From SIG644 sp045613985 (GTDB lineage Bacteria > Bacillota > Clostridia > Oscillospirales > CAG-272), in assembly GCA_045613985.1 (NCBI GenBank), contig JAZLCA010000008.1, positions 1 to 40,830 on the forward strand: 40,830 bases of DNA. Reading direction: 5' to 3'. Both the position numbers and the translations under genes were made by a program. Below the pieces are notes generated by a model, which was not told the DNA's origin, did not search any database, and saw only the letters and a list, made by a program, of their open reading frames with translations. This document shows, one piece after another, positions 1 through 7,658 of the stretch (within the stretch, counting starts at the first letter, position 1; every line of letters begins with the position of its first letter).

Positions 1-138
1 CTTGCCGCCGCCGTTGGGGCCGGTGATAGCCACAAAGCGCTCGTCAACGGTCAAGCTGACATCATGTAATATTTCCTTCGTTCCGGACGGATCATTTTCC
101 GCGGGAACGGCATAAGATACGTGTTTTAATTCCAACAT
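1..138 (-). CDS. ABC-type ATPase, SufC-like, N-terminal part (runs off the window)
   Basis: The reverse strand from ATG 138-136 reads MLELKHVSYAV..., then ...VAITGPNGGGK at the window edge, which is the start of an ABC ATPase with its Walker A loop. The form GPNGGGK, preceded by a short first strand, is typical of SufC and SufC-like ATPases of Clostridia. SufC works with SufB/SufD on Fe-S cluster assembly in the cytoplasm. Only about 46 residues are visible, so the subfamily is an inference and a generic ABC importer ATPase is not excluded. A purine-rich ribosome binding site (AAAGGGGG) lies upstream, and a clear promoter with a palindrome over the start region precedes it. That layout would fit regulation by an Rrf2/IscR-type repressor. 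Confidence 0.65.
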   Translation of the reverse strand, partial: MLELKHVSYAVPAENDPSGTKEILHDVSLTVDERFVAITGPNGGGK

Positions 139-172
139 GGGATAAAATACCCCCTTTCGATGTGATAAAATT

Positions 173-190
173 ATCGATCAAATGGTCGAT
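173..190. promoter_or_regulatory. Palindromic operator candidate downstream of the SufC-like promoter
   Basis: The 18-bp sequence ATCGATCA-AA-TGGTCGAT is an inverted repeat with one mismatch. It lies 5 bp downstream of the -10 box of the leftward promoter, over the expected transcription start. Such a position suits a repressor. If the gene is sufC, an Rrf2-family iron-sulfur regulator is the obvious guess, but the binding protein cannot be read from the site. Confidence 0.45.
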
Positions 191-195
191 TAAAT

Positions 196-224
196 AGTAT
201 ATCACAAAGTTTGAGAAATTACAA
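196..224 (-). promoter_or_regulatory. Promoter of the SufC-like gene
   Basis: On the reverse strand there is a -35 box TTGTAA (224-219), a 17-bp spacer and a -10 box TATACT (201-196). This is a good sigma-A type promoter about 60 bp ahead of the ATG at 138. Confidence 0.6.
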
Positions 225-273
225 GATTTTTTTGAAAGTTTTACAACAAAAACGTCATTTTTCCAAGCAGGCA

Positions 274-313
274 AAAAATCGGGAATCGAAGCATCCTCCG
301 ATTCCCGATTTTT
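274..313. terminator. Intrinsic terminator downstream of the Mrr-like gene
   Basis: A perfect 15-bp stem, AAAAATCGGGAATCG (274-288) and its complement (299-313), encloses a 10-nt loop and has A/T runs on both sides. It lies 35 bp after the stop codon of the leftward 348-890 gene, so it mainly serves that gene. Confidence 0.8.
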
Positions 314-347
314 CTAACCAAATATAAAAAATCTTAGCTTTGGCAAA

Positions 348-890
348 TCACAAAATTTCCGATTGCAGCGCATCCGCTCGCTCGATGATGGTAATCAGTT
401 TATCCCGATCCCAAAGTTCTACCCCTAATTCACCGGCCAATTTCAATGCATTCGGTGTAAAATAAGAGTTTGTCACCACGATCGCATATTCGGCATGGTA
501 CATTTTCGCACCGGCATAAATTTCCTGTACGGATTTCACACCCAATTTACCGCTGTATCGCTTACATTGAAAAGCATAGGTTTCATCGTACCGCTCCGCC
601 AGAATATCGACCCCATAATCCCCACTTGCCTTGGTGCAAGAAACATTTTCAAATTCATTTTTCGATAACAGCATCGCGACGTATTTTTCAAAATCCACAC
701 CGCTCATGCCATCGATTTCGGATAAATCAACCACGTAGAATCGAGACTGTTTTTTATTTCGCTGCTTGTAATTCCAAATAGCAATCGCTGCTCCGCTGAA
801 TAGCATAACTAAGCATAACGGCCAATATTCAAATAAAACTGCTGCTATACTGACCGCAATCGCAAAAAACGAAATTAAAATAATCTTCAT
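348..890 (-). CDS. Membrane-anchored Mrr/restriction-endonuclease-like protein
   Basis: This 180-aa protein has two hydrophobic segments at about residues 3-20 and 23-39, a basic linker, and a C-terminal Mrr_cat-type (restriction endonuclease-like fold) domain. The expected catalytic residues are visible: E68 in FEKY, D95 in GVDIL and the Q-x-K pair in FQCK (Q108, K110). Members of this fold cut DNA. The membrane-tethered versions are common in Firmicutes and their substrates are mostly unknown. The gene follows recR in the same direction with 69 bp between them and no clear terminator, so it may be read from the dnaX-recR transcript. The ribosome binding site is AGAGAGG, 5 nt before the ATG. 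A strong terminator follows. The domain call is firm; the role is not. Confidence 0.75.
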   Translation of the reverse strand: MKIILISFFAIAVSIAAVLFEYWPLCLVMLFSGAAIAIWNYKQRNKKQSRFYVVDLSEIDGMSGVDFEKYVAMLLSKNEFENVSCTKASGDYGVDILAERYDETYAFQCKRYSGKLGVKSVQEIYAGAKMYHAEYAIVVTNSYFTPNALKLAGELGVELWDRDKLITIIERADALQSEIL

Positions 891-959
891 TACGCCTCTC
901 TTATTTTACGAGGTTTTAACATTCTATGTCTCACAGCACAAATATACTCTTGGGCAATC

Positions 960-1565
960 TCAATCCTCCACGCTCCGCCGGCCTTCGAGCGCGCGGCAGA
1001 GGGTGACCTCGTCGGCGTATTCGAGGTCGGCGCCCACGGGAATACCGTAGGCAAGACGGGTGACCTTGACGCCCAGCGGCTTCATCAAGCGAGAGATATA
1101 CATAGCCGTCGCCTCACCCTCGATGGTGGGGTTGGTGGCAATGATGAGTTCTTCCACCTCGCCCTCGCCCACGCGGGTAAGAAGCTCGCGGATCTTGATG
1201 TTGTCGGGCGTGACGCCATTCATAGGCGAAATCAGCCCATGCAGGACGTGATACACGCCGCGGTATTCCCTGACCTTCTCCATGGCCAGCACCGCCTTGG
1301 CGTCGGCCACGACGCAAACGGTGGAACGGTCGCGCGAGTCGTCGCGGCAAACGGGACACAGCTCTCGGTCCGTCAGATTCTGACACACGGGACACAGATG
1401 GATACGCTCCTTGGCGACGCGGATGGCATCGGCAAAGGCAGTCGCATCCTCGACCGACATATCCACGACAGAGTACGCAAGCCGCATGGCGGTCTTGCGT
1501 CCGACGCCCTCCAGCTTACCGAATTGCTCGGCTAAATGCTGGAGGGATTCCATATATTCTGCCAT
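960..1565 (-). CDS. recR: Recombination mediator protein RecR
   Basis: The protein is 201 aa, the usual RecR length. An N-terminal helix-hairpin-helix region contains GVGRKTAMRLAY. It is followed by a four-cysteine zinc finger (CPVCQNL...ELCPVC) and then a TOPRIM domain beginning at VCVVAD. With RecF and RecO it loads RecA at single-strand gaps in the RecFOR pathway. It starts 3 nt after the ebfC stop codon and is the last gene of the classic dnaX-ebfC-recR cluster. The start used gives MAEYMES, and an internal ATG four codons on is also possible. Confidence 0.95.
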   Translation of the reverse strand: MAEYMESLQHLAEQFGKLEGVGRKTAMRLAYSVVDMSVEDATAFADAIRVAKERIHLCPVCQNLTDRELCPVCRDDSRDRSTVCVVADAKAVLAMEKVREYRGVYHVLHGLISPMNGVTPDNIKIRELLTRVGEGEVEELIIATNPTIEGEATAMYISRLMKPLGVKVTRLAYGIPVGADLEYADEVTLCRALEGRRSVED

Positions 1566-1568
1566 AAA

Positions 1569-1916
1569 TCAGAACAAACCGGGCATATTCATGCCGCCCG
1601 TGATCTTACCCATTTCGTCGGCGTTGGTGGTTTCGACCTGGTTGATGGCCTGGTTGACAGCCGCGACGAGAATGTCGGACAGCGTTTCGATATCATCGGG
1701 ATCAACGATGTCGGGCTTGATATCAATGGCAAGGATCTCTTTTTTACCGTTGATGCGGACGGTAACCATACCACCGCCTGCACTAACGTCGTACTCCTTT
1801 GCATCCAATTCGGACTGCAGATTGGCCATATCCTCCTGCATCTTCTGTGCCTGACGCAGCATTGCCTGCATATTCTGGGGACCGCCGCCCATACCCTTCG
1901 GGATATTCGCTCTCAT
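1569..1916 (-). CDS. ebfC: YbaB/EbfC-family nucleoid-associated protein
   Basis: This 115-aa protein has the YbaB/EbfC pattern: a glycine- and methionine-rich N-terminus (GGGPQNMQAMLRQAQKMQ), a helix, then a beta sheet containing GGGMVTVRINGKKEILAIDI and a C-terminal helix ending in GGMNMPGLF. The family forms small dimers that bind DNA without strict sequence specificity. It lies between dnaX and recR, as in many bacteria. A good ribosome binding site (AAAGGAG, 8 nt) precedes the ATG at 1916. Confidence 0.95.
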   Translation of the reverse strand: MRANIPKGMGGGPQNMQAMLRQAQKMQEDMANLQSELDAKEYDVSAGGGMVTVRINGKKEILAIDIKPDIVDPDDIETLSDILVAAVNQAINQVETTNADEMGKITGGMNMPGLF

Positions 1917-1948
1917 AGTAATTTCTCCTTTGTTTTATGTAAATTTTA

Positions 1949-3580
1949 TTAAAAATCCTGTTCTAACTCTTCGATGATCTCATCGAGCGCATTGGCTTCT
2001 TCCGCTTTCGGCTTAACCTCACAAATCAGGTCCTTTTCCTTGACCTCGCGCTGGAGGCACACGGACAACGCTCCCCGAAGGATATCCTTAGCGTCGCCCC
2101 GATCGATCATCATAAGCATAAAATCGTTTTCAAACCGGACAATAACGTTCCTCTCGCCCTCGGTGTAAGCTTGTGCTGTTTTCAGGAAGGAGGCCGACAT
2201 GGCATCCTGCTGCGTCACGCGCTCCACCACCTCCTGCCATGCACGCAAGGGGCGAAGCACGCGCTTGCCTTCGGTGTCCATCACCTTTGCCTTGGGAGCG
2301 GGAGCTGTTTTTGACGCGGGCTTGGACTCCGGAGCTGCCACAGGCACCTCTTGAGATTTCTGGGGAGCAGGCGTGGAAATTGGGACGGACGTATCGCTCG
2401 GTGCCTCATCGTTTTTAGGCGTGCTGAAACGTCCCGACAACAGCATTTCCTCCAGCTTGGATAAGCGGGAAAGGATGGACTCGTTGGTCGTGCTGAGTGA
2501 CTCGTCGCACATACGGGTGAGCGTCAGTTCCGCAGTTACGCGCTTGAGCGCGTTAGCACCCTGCATGGTCAAATACGCACTGTCCAACAGCTGACGGTGA
2601 TACAGGATCGTTTCTTTGGAAAACAAACCGCTGACCTCGCGAAGCTGTTGAGATTCAGCATCGGTCAGGTCGAGATATTCCGCATATCGAGGCGTTGTCT
2701 TAACCACCAACATATCGCGGTAGGTAGAGATCAGATCCTGCCAGAACACGCTCAGGTCCATCGAAGATTGAACCACCTCTGCCACACGGGAATACAAGGC
2801 ATCATAGTCACGGGAGGCGATAGCACGGACGGTGGACAAAAGGGCTTCTCTTCCCGTCAGCCCTACCGTTTCGTTGACCAGATCGGTCGTGATGGGACGG
2901 CGGGCGCCGGCGCACAATTCAAGCAACGAAATAGCGTCGCGCATACCGCCCTGAGCTAACTTGCCTAAAAGCGTAGCGGCTTCGGCGTCCAAAGTAATGC
3001 CTTCTACGCTTGCAATATGCAACAGGCGGTCACGAAGTACGGGGGTAGCAATACGGCGGAAATCAAATCGCTGGCAACGCGAGATGATGGTCGCCGGCAG
3101 CTTTTGCAATTCGGTTGTTGCAAGAATGAACACGACGTGAGCAGGCGGCTCTTCCAGCGTTTTAAGCAACGCATTGAATGCACTACCCGACAGCATATGT
3201 ACCTCGTCGATGATATACACACGGTACTTGAGAGCATTAGGGGCAAATACGACCTCGTCGCGAATGTCGCGGATGTTATCGACGCCGTTGTTGGAAGCGG
3301 CATCCATTTCAAGCACGTCAGTGGCCGCTCCGCTGTCGATTGCTCGGCAAGCGGCACACGTACCGCAGGGAGAGCCGCCCACAGGAGACTCACAGTTGAC
3401 AACCTTAGCCAGAATCTTGGCGCAGGTCGTCTTACCCGTGCCTCGAGAGCCGCAGAACAAATAAGCGTGGCTGAAAGCAGAATGCTCCGCCTCATATTTT
3501 AATATGGAGGTGATATGCTCCTGTCCGCACACGTCCTCAAACGTTTGCGGTCTCCATTTACGGTATAAAGCCTGATGCAT
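1949..3580 (-). CDS. dnaX: DNA polymerase III subunit gamma/tau
   Basis: This is the clamp-loader ATPase of the replisome. The N-terminus HQALYRKWRPQTFEDVCGQ is the family hallmark. It is followed by Walker A (GSRGTGKTT), a four-cysteine zinc site (CESPVGGSPCGTCAAC), the DEVHMLS Walker B and the sensor region ATTEL. After about residue 370 comes a variable, Pro/Ala/Lys-rich linker and a short C-terminal domain. The ATG at 3580-3578 is preferred because the AGGAGG site lies 7 nt before it. A GTG two codons upstream would have almost no spacing. The length of 543 aa is typical for Firmicutes. I see no A-rich slippery sequence of the kind that makes gamma by frameshifting in E. coli. Confidence 0.95.
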   Translation of the reverse strand: MHQALYRKWRPQTFEDVCGQEHITSILKYEAEHSAFSHAYLFCGSRGTGKTTCAKILAKVVNCESPVGGSPCGTCAACRAIDSGAATDVLEMDAASNNGVDNIRDIRDEVVFAPNALKYRVYIIDEVHMLSGSAFNALLKTLEEPPAHVVFILATTELQKLPATIISRCQRFDFRRIATPVLRDRLLHIASVEGITLDAEAATLLGKLAQGGMRDAISLLELCAGARRPITTDLVNETVGLTGREALLSTVRAIASRDYDALYSRVAEVVQSSMDLSVFWQDLISTYRDMLVVKTTPRYAEYLDLTDAESQQLREVSGLFSKETILYHRQLLDSAYLTMQGANALKRVTAELTLTRMCDESLSTTNESILSRLSKLEEMLLSGRFSTPKNDEAPSDTSVPISTPAPQKSQEVPVAAPESKPASKTAPAPKAKVMDTEGKRVLRPLRAWQEVVERVTQQDAMSASFLKTAQAYTEGERNVIVRFENDFMLMMIDRGDAKDILRGALSVCLQREVKEKDLICEVKPKAEEANALDEIIEELEQDF

Positions 3581-3616
3581 ATTCACGCCTCCTTACAAAT
3601 AAAATTCAAATTCGTA

Positions 3617-4453
3617 TCAGATCTCTGCCAGACGGCGCAGAGTACGGTAACCCAACTCCAATGCGGGGATATTGTCCTCCAAGCCTTCAAATTCCAACGA
3701 GAGCGTTCCTTCATAGCCGGAGTCCTTCAACAATTTGACACAGTCATACAGCGGAACAACGCCATGCCCCGCTACCGTACCGCGGATGAAGTTGCCGCCG
3801 CGGGTGCGAATAAAGCCCTCGGGATCCAGCGTGGATGCAGGGCGGAAAATAAAGTCCTTGGCATGGATGTGGATGGCATAAGGAGCCGCTGTGCGCACAG
3901 CAGACAGAGGCGACTCGTCGGTACAAAGGAAATTGCCCAGGTCGATCAGCCAGCGATAGTTTTCATCGTTCACCGTATCGATCAGTTTTTTGACACGAGA
4001 GCTATCCTGATAGATAAAGCCATGGTTTTCCGTACAGGTACGGATGCCCTTGCTCTTTGCATATTCGGTCACGCGGCGGATGTGAGGAGCCATCTGCTCT
4101 ATCGCGCTCTCCCAATCCACGCCCTCGGGCAAAGAGTAGGCTACGTCGTGGCGCATGATTTTCGCACCCAGTGCTTCCGTCACGTCCACGCAATAGCAAA
4201 GATTCTGTACCACTGCCTCAACGTCCTCAACCATCAAATTGGCACCGACCGTGTAGGCACTGATCTCAAGTCCCAATTCTTCGCACAAAGCGCGCAATTC
4301 TTTGGCCTGCGCGATGTGATCTTCGCCATCCAACGTGATAAATTCGATCGCATCGAAGCCGATCTCCTTCGCTTTGCGGCAAACGTCAAAAAGCGACGCT
4401 CCCGTTGCTCTGCGATAACGTCCAAAGCTGTAACTGCTGACTCCAATCTTCAT
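3617..4453 (-). CDS. Sugar phosphate isomerase/epimerase-like TIM-barrel protein
   Basis: This 278-aa protein belongs to the xylose isomerase-like TIM-barrel superfamily (AP endonuclease 2 fold). It begins MKIGVSSYSF and shows the usual metal-site surroundings: FDAIEFI, ENHGF, DLGNF, IHAKD and SLEFEG near the C-terminus. Substrates in this superfamily vary (sugars, inosose, hydroxypyruvate) and cannot be told here. The open frame extends upstream to 4624, but that part overlaps the SRP RNA, so ATG 4453 with GGAGG 7-8 nt before it is the real start. It lies between the scRNA and dnaX, a slot that holds no such gene in Bacillus subtilis. It has no visible promoter of its own. Confidence 0.85.
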   Translation of the reverse strand: MKIGVSSYSFGRYRRATGASLFDVCRKAKEIGFDAIEFITLDGEDHIAQAKELRALCEELGLEISAYTVGANLMVEDVEAVVQNLCYCVDVTEALGAKIMRHDVAYSLPEGVDWESAIEQMAPHIRRVTEYAKSKGIRTCTENHGFIYQDSSRVKKLIDTVNDENYRWLIDLGNFLCTDESPLSAVRTAAPYAIHIHAKDFIFRPASTLDPEGFIRTRGGNFIRGTVAGHGVVPLYDCVKLLKDSGYEGTLSLEFEGLEDNIPALELGYRTLRRLAEI

Positions 4454-4494
4454 AATTGCGCCTCCGTACAAATAGAAATAGAGCAGTCCGGGCT

Positions 4495-4799
4495 GTAAAA
4501 CGAGACCATACACCTCAAAATCGAACGTCACGCCTTCGCGAGGCACGCACCCCTCGCTCAAAACAGGCACCCTCGCGGCACACCGGCTCAACTGCTTAAT
4601 GCTGCTTGGTTCCCCACCTGACATGGTTCACAGCCACCGATTGCGCAAGACCCATCTCTCAACACGAGCGATGCGACTCAAACCGAAAGCGGTCGGCCCT
4701 CAAAAGAGGAATCCATCCCTGCTATAGCGGATTTCAGGTACAGGGCTCCGCTACTCCCCCGACTGGTATGACCTCGTTTCGCAGCCCGACGCTGCTCAC
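4495..4799 (-). ncRNA. ffs: Signal recognition particle RNA, large Gram-positive type (scRNA)
   Basis: The reverse strand carries the SRP helix 8 signature: GTCAGG, a GGAA tetraloop, then AAGCAGC (around 4595-4622). This is followed by TGTGCCGCGAGGGTGCCTG. The 5' part reads GGGGGAGTAGCGG, then GCCCTGTACCTG, as in the Alu-containing Bacillus 6S-type scRNA. A long base helix closes the molecule: AAACGAGGTCATAC near 4770 pairs with GTATGGTCTCGTTT near 4498-4511, with two G-U pairs. The ends are estimates from this helix and from the promoter. The RNA is the scaffold of the particle that directs membrane proteins to the translocon. Its place upstream of dnaX matches B. subtilis. No terminator is visible before the next gene, so the 3' end is probably made by processing. 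Confidence 0.93.
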
Positions 4800-4806
4800 A
4801 AATCTT

Positions 4807-4835
4807 ATTATAACAGATTTTTACGAACTTTGCAA
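4807..4835 (-). promoter_or_regulatory. Promoter of the scRNA and probably the dnaX cluster
   Basis: On the reverse strand there is -35 TTGCAA (4835-4830), a 17-bp spacer and a perfect -10 TATAAT (4812-4807). Transcription would start near 4799, right at the SRP RNA. Confidence 0.75.
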
Positions 4836-4913
4836 GGGTTTTTAAAAAAATTCACAATTTACATTTGTTCGAGCAAAACATGGTGACAGGTCAACTTTTT
4901 TTTGAAAATACCA

Positions 4914-4942
4914 TTGACAAACGTAAATGCATAGGCTATAAT
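4914..4942 (+). promoter_or_regulatory. Promoter of the acyl carrier protein gene, with a palindrome over the -10
   Basis: A full consensus promoter is present: TTGACA (4914-4919), 17-bp spacer, TATAAT (4937-4942). The -10 box lies inside the perfect palindrome GGCTATA-A-TATAGCC (4934-4948), which could be an operator or simply chance symmetry. Confidence 0.8.
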
Positions 4943-4998
4943 ATAGCCGAATATGCAGGAAAACTCATATTACATACGAAAACATGGAGGACAAACCA

Positions 4999-5223
4999 AT
5001 GTTCGAAACTTTTAAGAATTTGCTGGTCGAGGAGCTCCAGCTGGACGAGAGCAGCATCACCATGGAGTCTGAGCTGAAGGGCGACTTGAACATCAATTCC
5101 ATCGAACTTTACGACCTGGCCATGATGTGCGAGGACAAATTCGGCGTAGAGATCGAAGATGACGAGTTCCACAAGTTCGTCACCATCGGCGACGTCGTCA
5201 ACTATCTTGAGGCACACAAGTAA
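4999..5223 (+). CDS. Acyl carrier protein (stand-alone)
   Basis: This acidic 74-aa protein has the ACP four-helix pattern. The phosphopantetheine attachment serine is in NINSIELYDL, and the second half contains CEDKFGVEIEDDEF and VNYLEAHK. It would carry acyl chains on a 4'-phosphopantetheine arm. The serine is preceded by Asn instead of the usual Asp of DSL. An upstream ATG (4984) is in frame, but the GGAGG ribosome binding site overlaps it and sits 7 nt before ATG 4999, so the shorter form is correct. No fatty acid or polyketide genes are adjacent, so its partner enzymes are unknown. It has its own strong promoter and a likely terminator. Confidence 0.9.
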   Translation: MFETFKNLLVEELQLDESSITMESELKGDLNINSIELYDLAMMCEDKFGVEIEDDEFHKFVTIGDVVNYLEAHK

Positions 5224-5242
5224 TCAAAACAGAGTTTTGTAT

Positions 5243-5276
5243 AGGGTATCGCAAACGCGGTACCCTTTCTCTTTTC
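5243..5276 (+). terminator. Probable terminator after the acyl carrier protein gene
   Basis: The hairpin AGGGTA (5243-5248) / TACCCT (5261-5266) is followed by the T-rich run TTCTCTTTTC, 20 bp after the stop codon. The stem is short, so this is a moderate call. Confidence 0.55.
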
Positions 5277-5334
5277 AGACATAAATTCCCACAATTCCGT
5301 ATATGCTGTATCAATCAAAATACGGAGGAATTTT

Positions 5335-6108
5335 ATGGATATTGCAACCAAGCGGGCGGCGCGCTGTCTTGCCGAATATATCGCCTTTGTCGGATTGTTT
5401 CTCTTACTTGCCGCCACTCTTGCGGCACTGATTTTTTATTTTGGCAAAAGAGAAAAAGCAGCAAACACACACGAAAGTAGCCACGCGCACCCACGTCGCC
5501 AAACCATCATTTTGGATGCGGGACATGGCGGTGAGGACGGCGGGACAATCGGCACGGTGGACGGCAAAGAAATATATGAAAAAGATCTCAATCTTACCAT
5601 TACACTGATGCTGCGTGATCTTTTGGAGGCCGAAGGATTTGACGTTGTTTTGACACGCGAGACGGACACGCTTCTGTACGATCGCAACACGGAGTATAAG
5701 GGGCGAAAAAAGGCGTTGGATCTGGCCGCACGCCTGGCCATCGGTCAAAACACCCCGGACGCGTTGTTCGTCAGCATTCATATGAACGCGTTTCCCCAGA
5801 AGAAATATAAAGGACTGCAAGTGTACTATTCCCCCAATCATCCTATGTCTGCAACGCTGGCGCAGACCATCCAATCCAAAACCGCAGAGTCACTGCAACC
5901 CGACAACACACGCGCCATCAAGCGGGCGGATTCCAACATCTATCTTCTGCATCACATAAAATGTCCCGCCGTATTGGTCGAGTGCGGATTCTTGTCCAAC
6001 GAGGAGGAGTGCCGTGCCTTGTGCCAAAAAGAATATCAGCAGCAAATAGCAGATCTATTGTTTTCTTGTATCAAAAAAACGCTGACTGAACAGGCAGAAG
6101 CAAACTAA
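5335..6108 (+). CDS. N-acetylmuramoyl-L-alanine amidase (Amidase_3, CwlD-like)
   Basis: This 257-aa protein has one N-terminal membrane segment (about residues 20-40) and an extracellular Amidase_3 domain. The zinc ligands are visible: H in LDAGHGGEDGG, E in DGKEIYEKDLN and H in SIHMNAF. The catalytic glutamate is in VECGFLSN. The enzyme cleaves the bond between MurNAc and the stem peptide of peptidoglycan. Length and single anchor resemble CwlD, the amidase that prepares muramic lactam in the spore cortex, but a vegetative role is equally possible. A GGAGG site lies 8 nt before the ATG. It lies between the ACP gene and radA. Confidence 0.9.
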   Translation: MDIATKRAARCLAEYIAFVGLFLLLAATLAALIFYFGKREKAANTHESSHAHPRRQTIILDAGHGGEDGGTIGTVDGKEIYEKDLNLTITLMLRDLLEAEGFDVVLTRETDTLLYDRNTEYKGRKKALDLAARLAIGQNTPDALFVSIHMNAFPQKKYKGLQVYYSPNHPMSATLAQTIQSKTAESLQPDNTRAIKRADSNIYLLHHIKCPAVLVECGFLSNEEECRALCQKEYQQQIADLLFSCIKKTLTEQAEAN

Positions 6109-6134
6109 AAAGCGCTGTTTTCGTGCAAGAACAC

Positions 6135-6163
6135 TTGATTTTCATGCGAAAGTGTTGTATAAT
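6135..6163 (+). promoter_or_regulatory. Promoter of radA
   Basis: TTGATT (6135-6140), a 17-bp spacer and TATAAT (6158-6163). The spacer is spanned by an inverted repeat AACACTT (6130-6136) / AAGTGTT (6150-6156), which could be a regulator site. Confidence 0.7.
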
Positions 6164-6207
6164 ACAGGGGAACGAATTTGATTTTTCCACCAACGGAGGA
6201 CAGGCGC

Positions 6208-7605
6208 ATGAAAGGAACCAAAACCATCTATATCTGCTCAGAATGCGAGATGAAAAGCCCCAAGTGGTTGGGCAAATGCCCCTCGTGCGGCGCCTGGAAT
6301 TCCTTTGTTGAGGATGTGATCGAAACCGCGCCCGCTGCCAATGCTGCATCCAACAAGCGAGCCGCTCTGCGGGCCGTCACCGAAAGCGAGGCTCTTCCCT
6401 ACGATCAACTCGATATGCCCTCCTATATGCGTTTTCCTACCGGCATGAATGAGCTCGACCGTGTGTTGGGCGGCGGAGGTCTCGTCACGGGATCCGTCAT
6501 TCTGCTTTCGGGCGAACCCGGCATCGGTAAGTCTACCCTGCTGATGCAGATCTGCGATTCGCTCGGTCAGGGGCACCGCGTGCTGTACGTATCGGGCGAG
6601 GAGTCGGGCGGACAGCTCAAGCTGCGCGCCAAACGTTTGGGTGTCATCGGCACCAATCTGTTCATCCTGACCGAAACCAATCTGGAGCGCATCATAGCCC
6701 AGACGGACAAGGTGAGACCGGATGTTATCATCATCGACTCCATCCAGACCATCTACTCTGACACAGCCAACTCTACTCAGGGCAGCGTGTCGCAGGTCAA
6801 GGAATGTACTCTTGCCCTGATTGCCAAGGCAAAAAGCGAGGGAATTTCCATCATGCTGGTGGGCCATGTCAACAAAGAAGGCGGCATTGCCGGTCCCAAG
6901 GTGTTGGAGCATATGGTGGACGCCGTGCTGTATTTTGAGGGCGAGCGTCAGCAGTCCTACCGCATCATCCGCGCCATCAAAAACCGCTACGGCTCGACCA
7001 ATGAGATCGGCGTGTTTGAAATGACCGATACAGGGCTGTGCGAGGTCACCAATCCTTCCGAAATGCTGCTGGCAGGTCGTCCCAAAAACATTTCGGGTAA
7101 CTGTGCCGTGTGTACCATGGAAGGCACCCGCCCCCTGATCGCCGAAGTCCAGGCCCTCGTTTCTCCCACGGTCTTCCCCGCCCCCAGACGCACCAACAAC
7201 GGTATGGACTACAACCGTCTGTGCCTTATTTTGGCCGTGCTGGAAAAGCGCATGGGACTTCGCTTCTCCCAAAACGACGTCTACATCAACGTCATCGGCG
7301 GCTTGCGCATCGACGAGCCGGCCTCCGACGTTGCCATGGCGCTCGCGCTCATCTCGTCGCACACCGACCGCGTCATTCCCGACGATCTGATCGCCGTGGG
7401 CGAGCTGGGCTTGTCCGGTGAATGCCGCGCTGTATCCAACCTCGAGCTTCGAGTCCGCGAGGCCGCCCGACTTGGCTTTCGCCGTGCCATCGTCCCCTTT
7501 CGTAACATCGAAAAGCGGGCCATCAAATGCGATGGCATCGAGCTCATCCCCATCCGGACGATCTACGATACGCTGAAATTTTTGAATGCGGAAAATAAAG
7601 ATTGA
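6208..7605 (+). CDS. radA: DNA repair protein RadA
   Basis: This 465-aa protein has the full RadA layout: an N-terminal four-cysteine zinc finger (CSECEMKSPKWLGKCPSC), a RecA-like ATPase with Walker A GEPGIGKST, the RadA-specific KNRYG motif (KNRYGSTNEIG), and a C-terminal Lon-protease-like domain. RadA is a helicase-like branch migration factor that helps RecA during recombination and repair. The start is ATG 6208, with GGAGG 8 nt upstream. The longer frame from 6178 would overlap this site. A long stem-loop follows the gene and probably ends transcription. Confidence 0.95.
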   Translation: MKGTKTIYICSECEMKSPKWLGKCPSCGAWNSFVEDVIETAPAANAASNKRAALRAVTESEALPYDQLDMPSYMRFPTGMNELDRVLGGGGLVTGSVILLSGEPGIGKSTLLMQICDSLGQGHRVLYVSGEESGGQLKLRAKRLGVIGTNLFILTETNLERIIAQTDKVRPDVIIIDSIQTIYSDTANSTQGSVSQVKECTLALIAKAKSEGISIMLVGHVNKEGGIAGPKVLEHMVDAVLYFEGERQQSYRIIRAIKNRYGSTNEIGVFEMTDTGLCEVTNPSEMLLAGRPKNISGNCAVCTMEGTRPLIAEVQALVSPTVFPAPRRTNNGMDYNRLCLILAVLEKRMGLRFSQNDVYINVIGGLRIDEPASDVAMALALISSHTDRVIPDDLIAVGELGLSGECRAVSNLELRVREAARLGFRRAIVPFRNIEKRAIKCDGIELIPIRTIYDTLKFLNAENKD

Positions 7606-7606
7606 G

Positions 7607-7658
7607 AGAAACAAAGGGATGCCTCTTGGGGTTCCTACCATAAAGCAGTATTTTACTT
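7607..7658 (+). repeat. Dispersed intergenic repeat, copy A
   Basis: The stretch AGAAACAAAGGGATGCC ... CCATAAAGCAG ... TTTTACTT occurs again in inverted orientation at 9157-9205, on the other side of the XRE gene. The two copies share AAAGGGATGCC, GGG, CCATAAAGCAG and TTTTACTT with differences in between. Copy A merges into the terminator hairpin of radA. Confidence 0.6.

Noticed and set aside
4454..4624. N-terminal extension of the isomerase-like gene
   Set aside because: The stretch is SRP RNA sequence, and a good ribosome binding site precedes ATG 4453.
6238..7641. Long leftward open frame of 467 codons opposite radA
   Set aside because: It is the antisense shadow of radA; the + strand encodes all RadA motifs.
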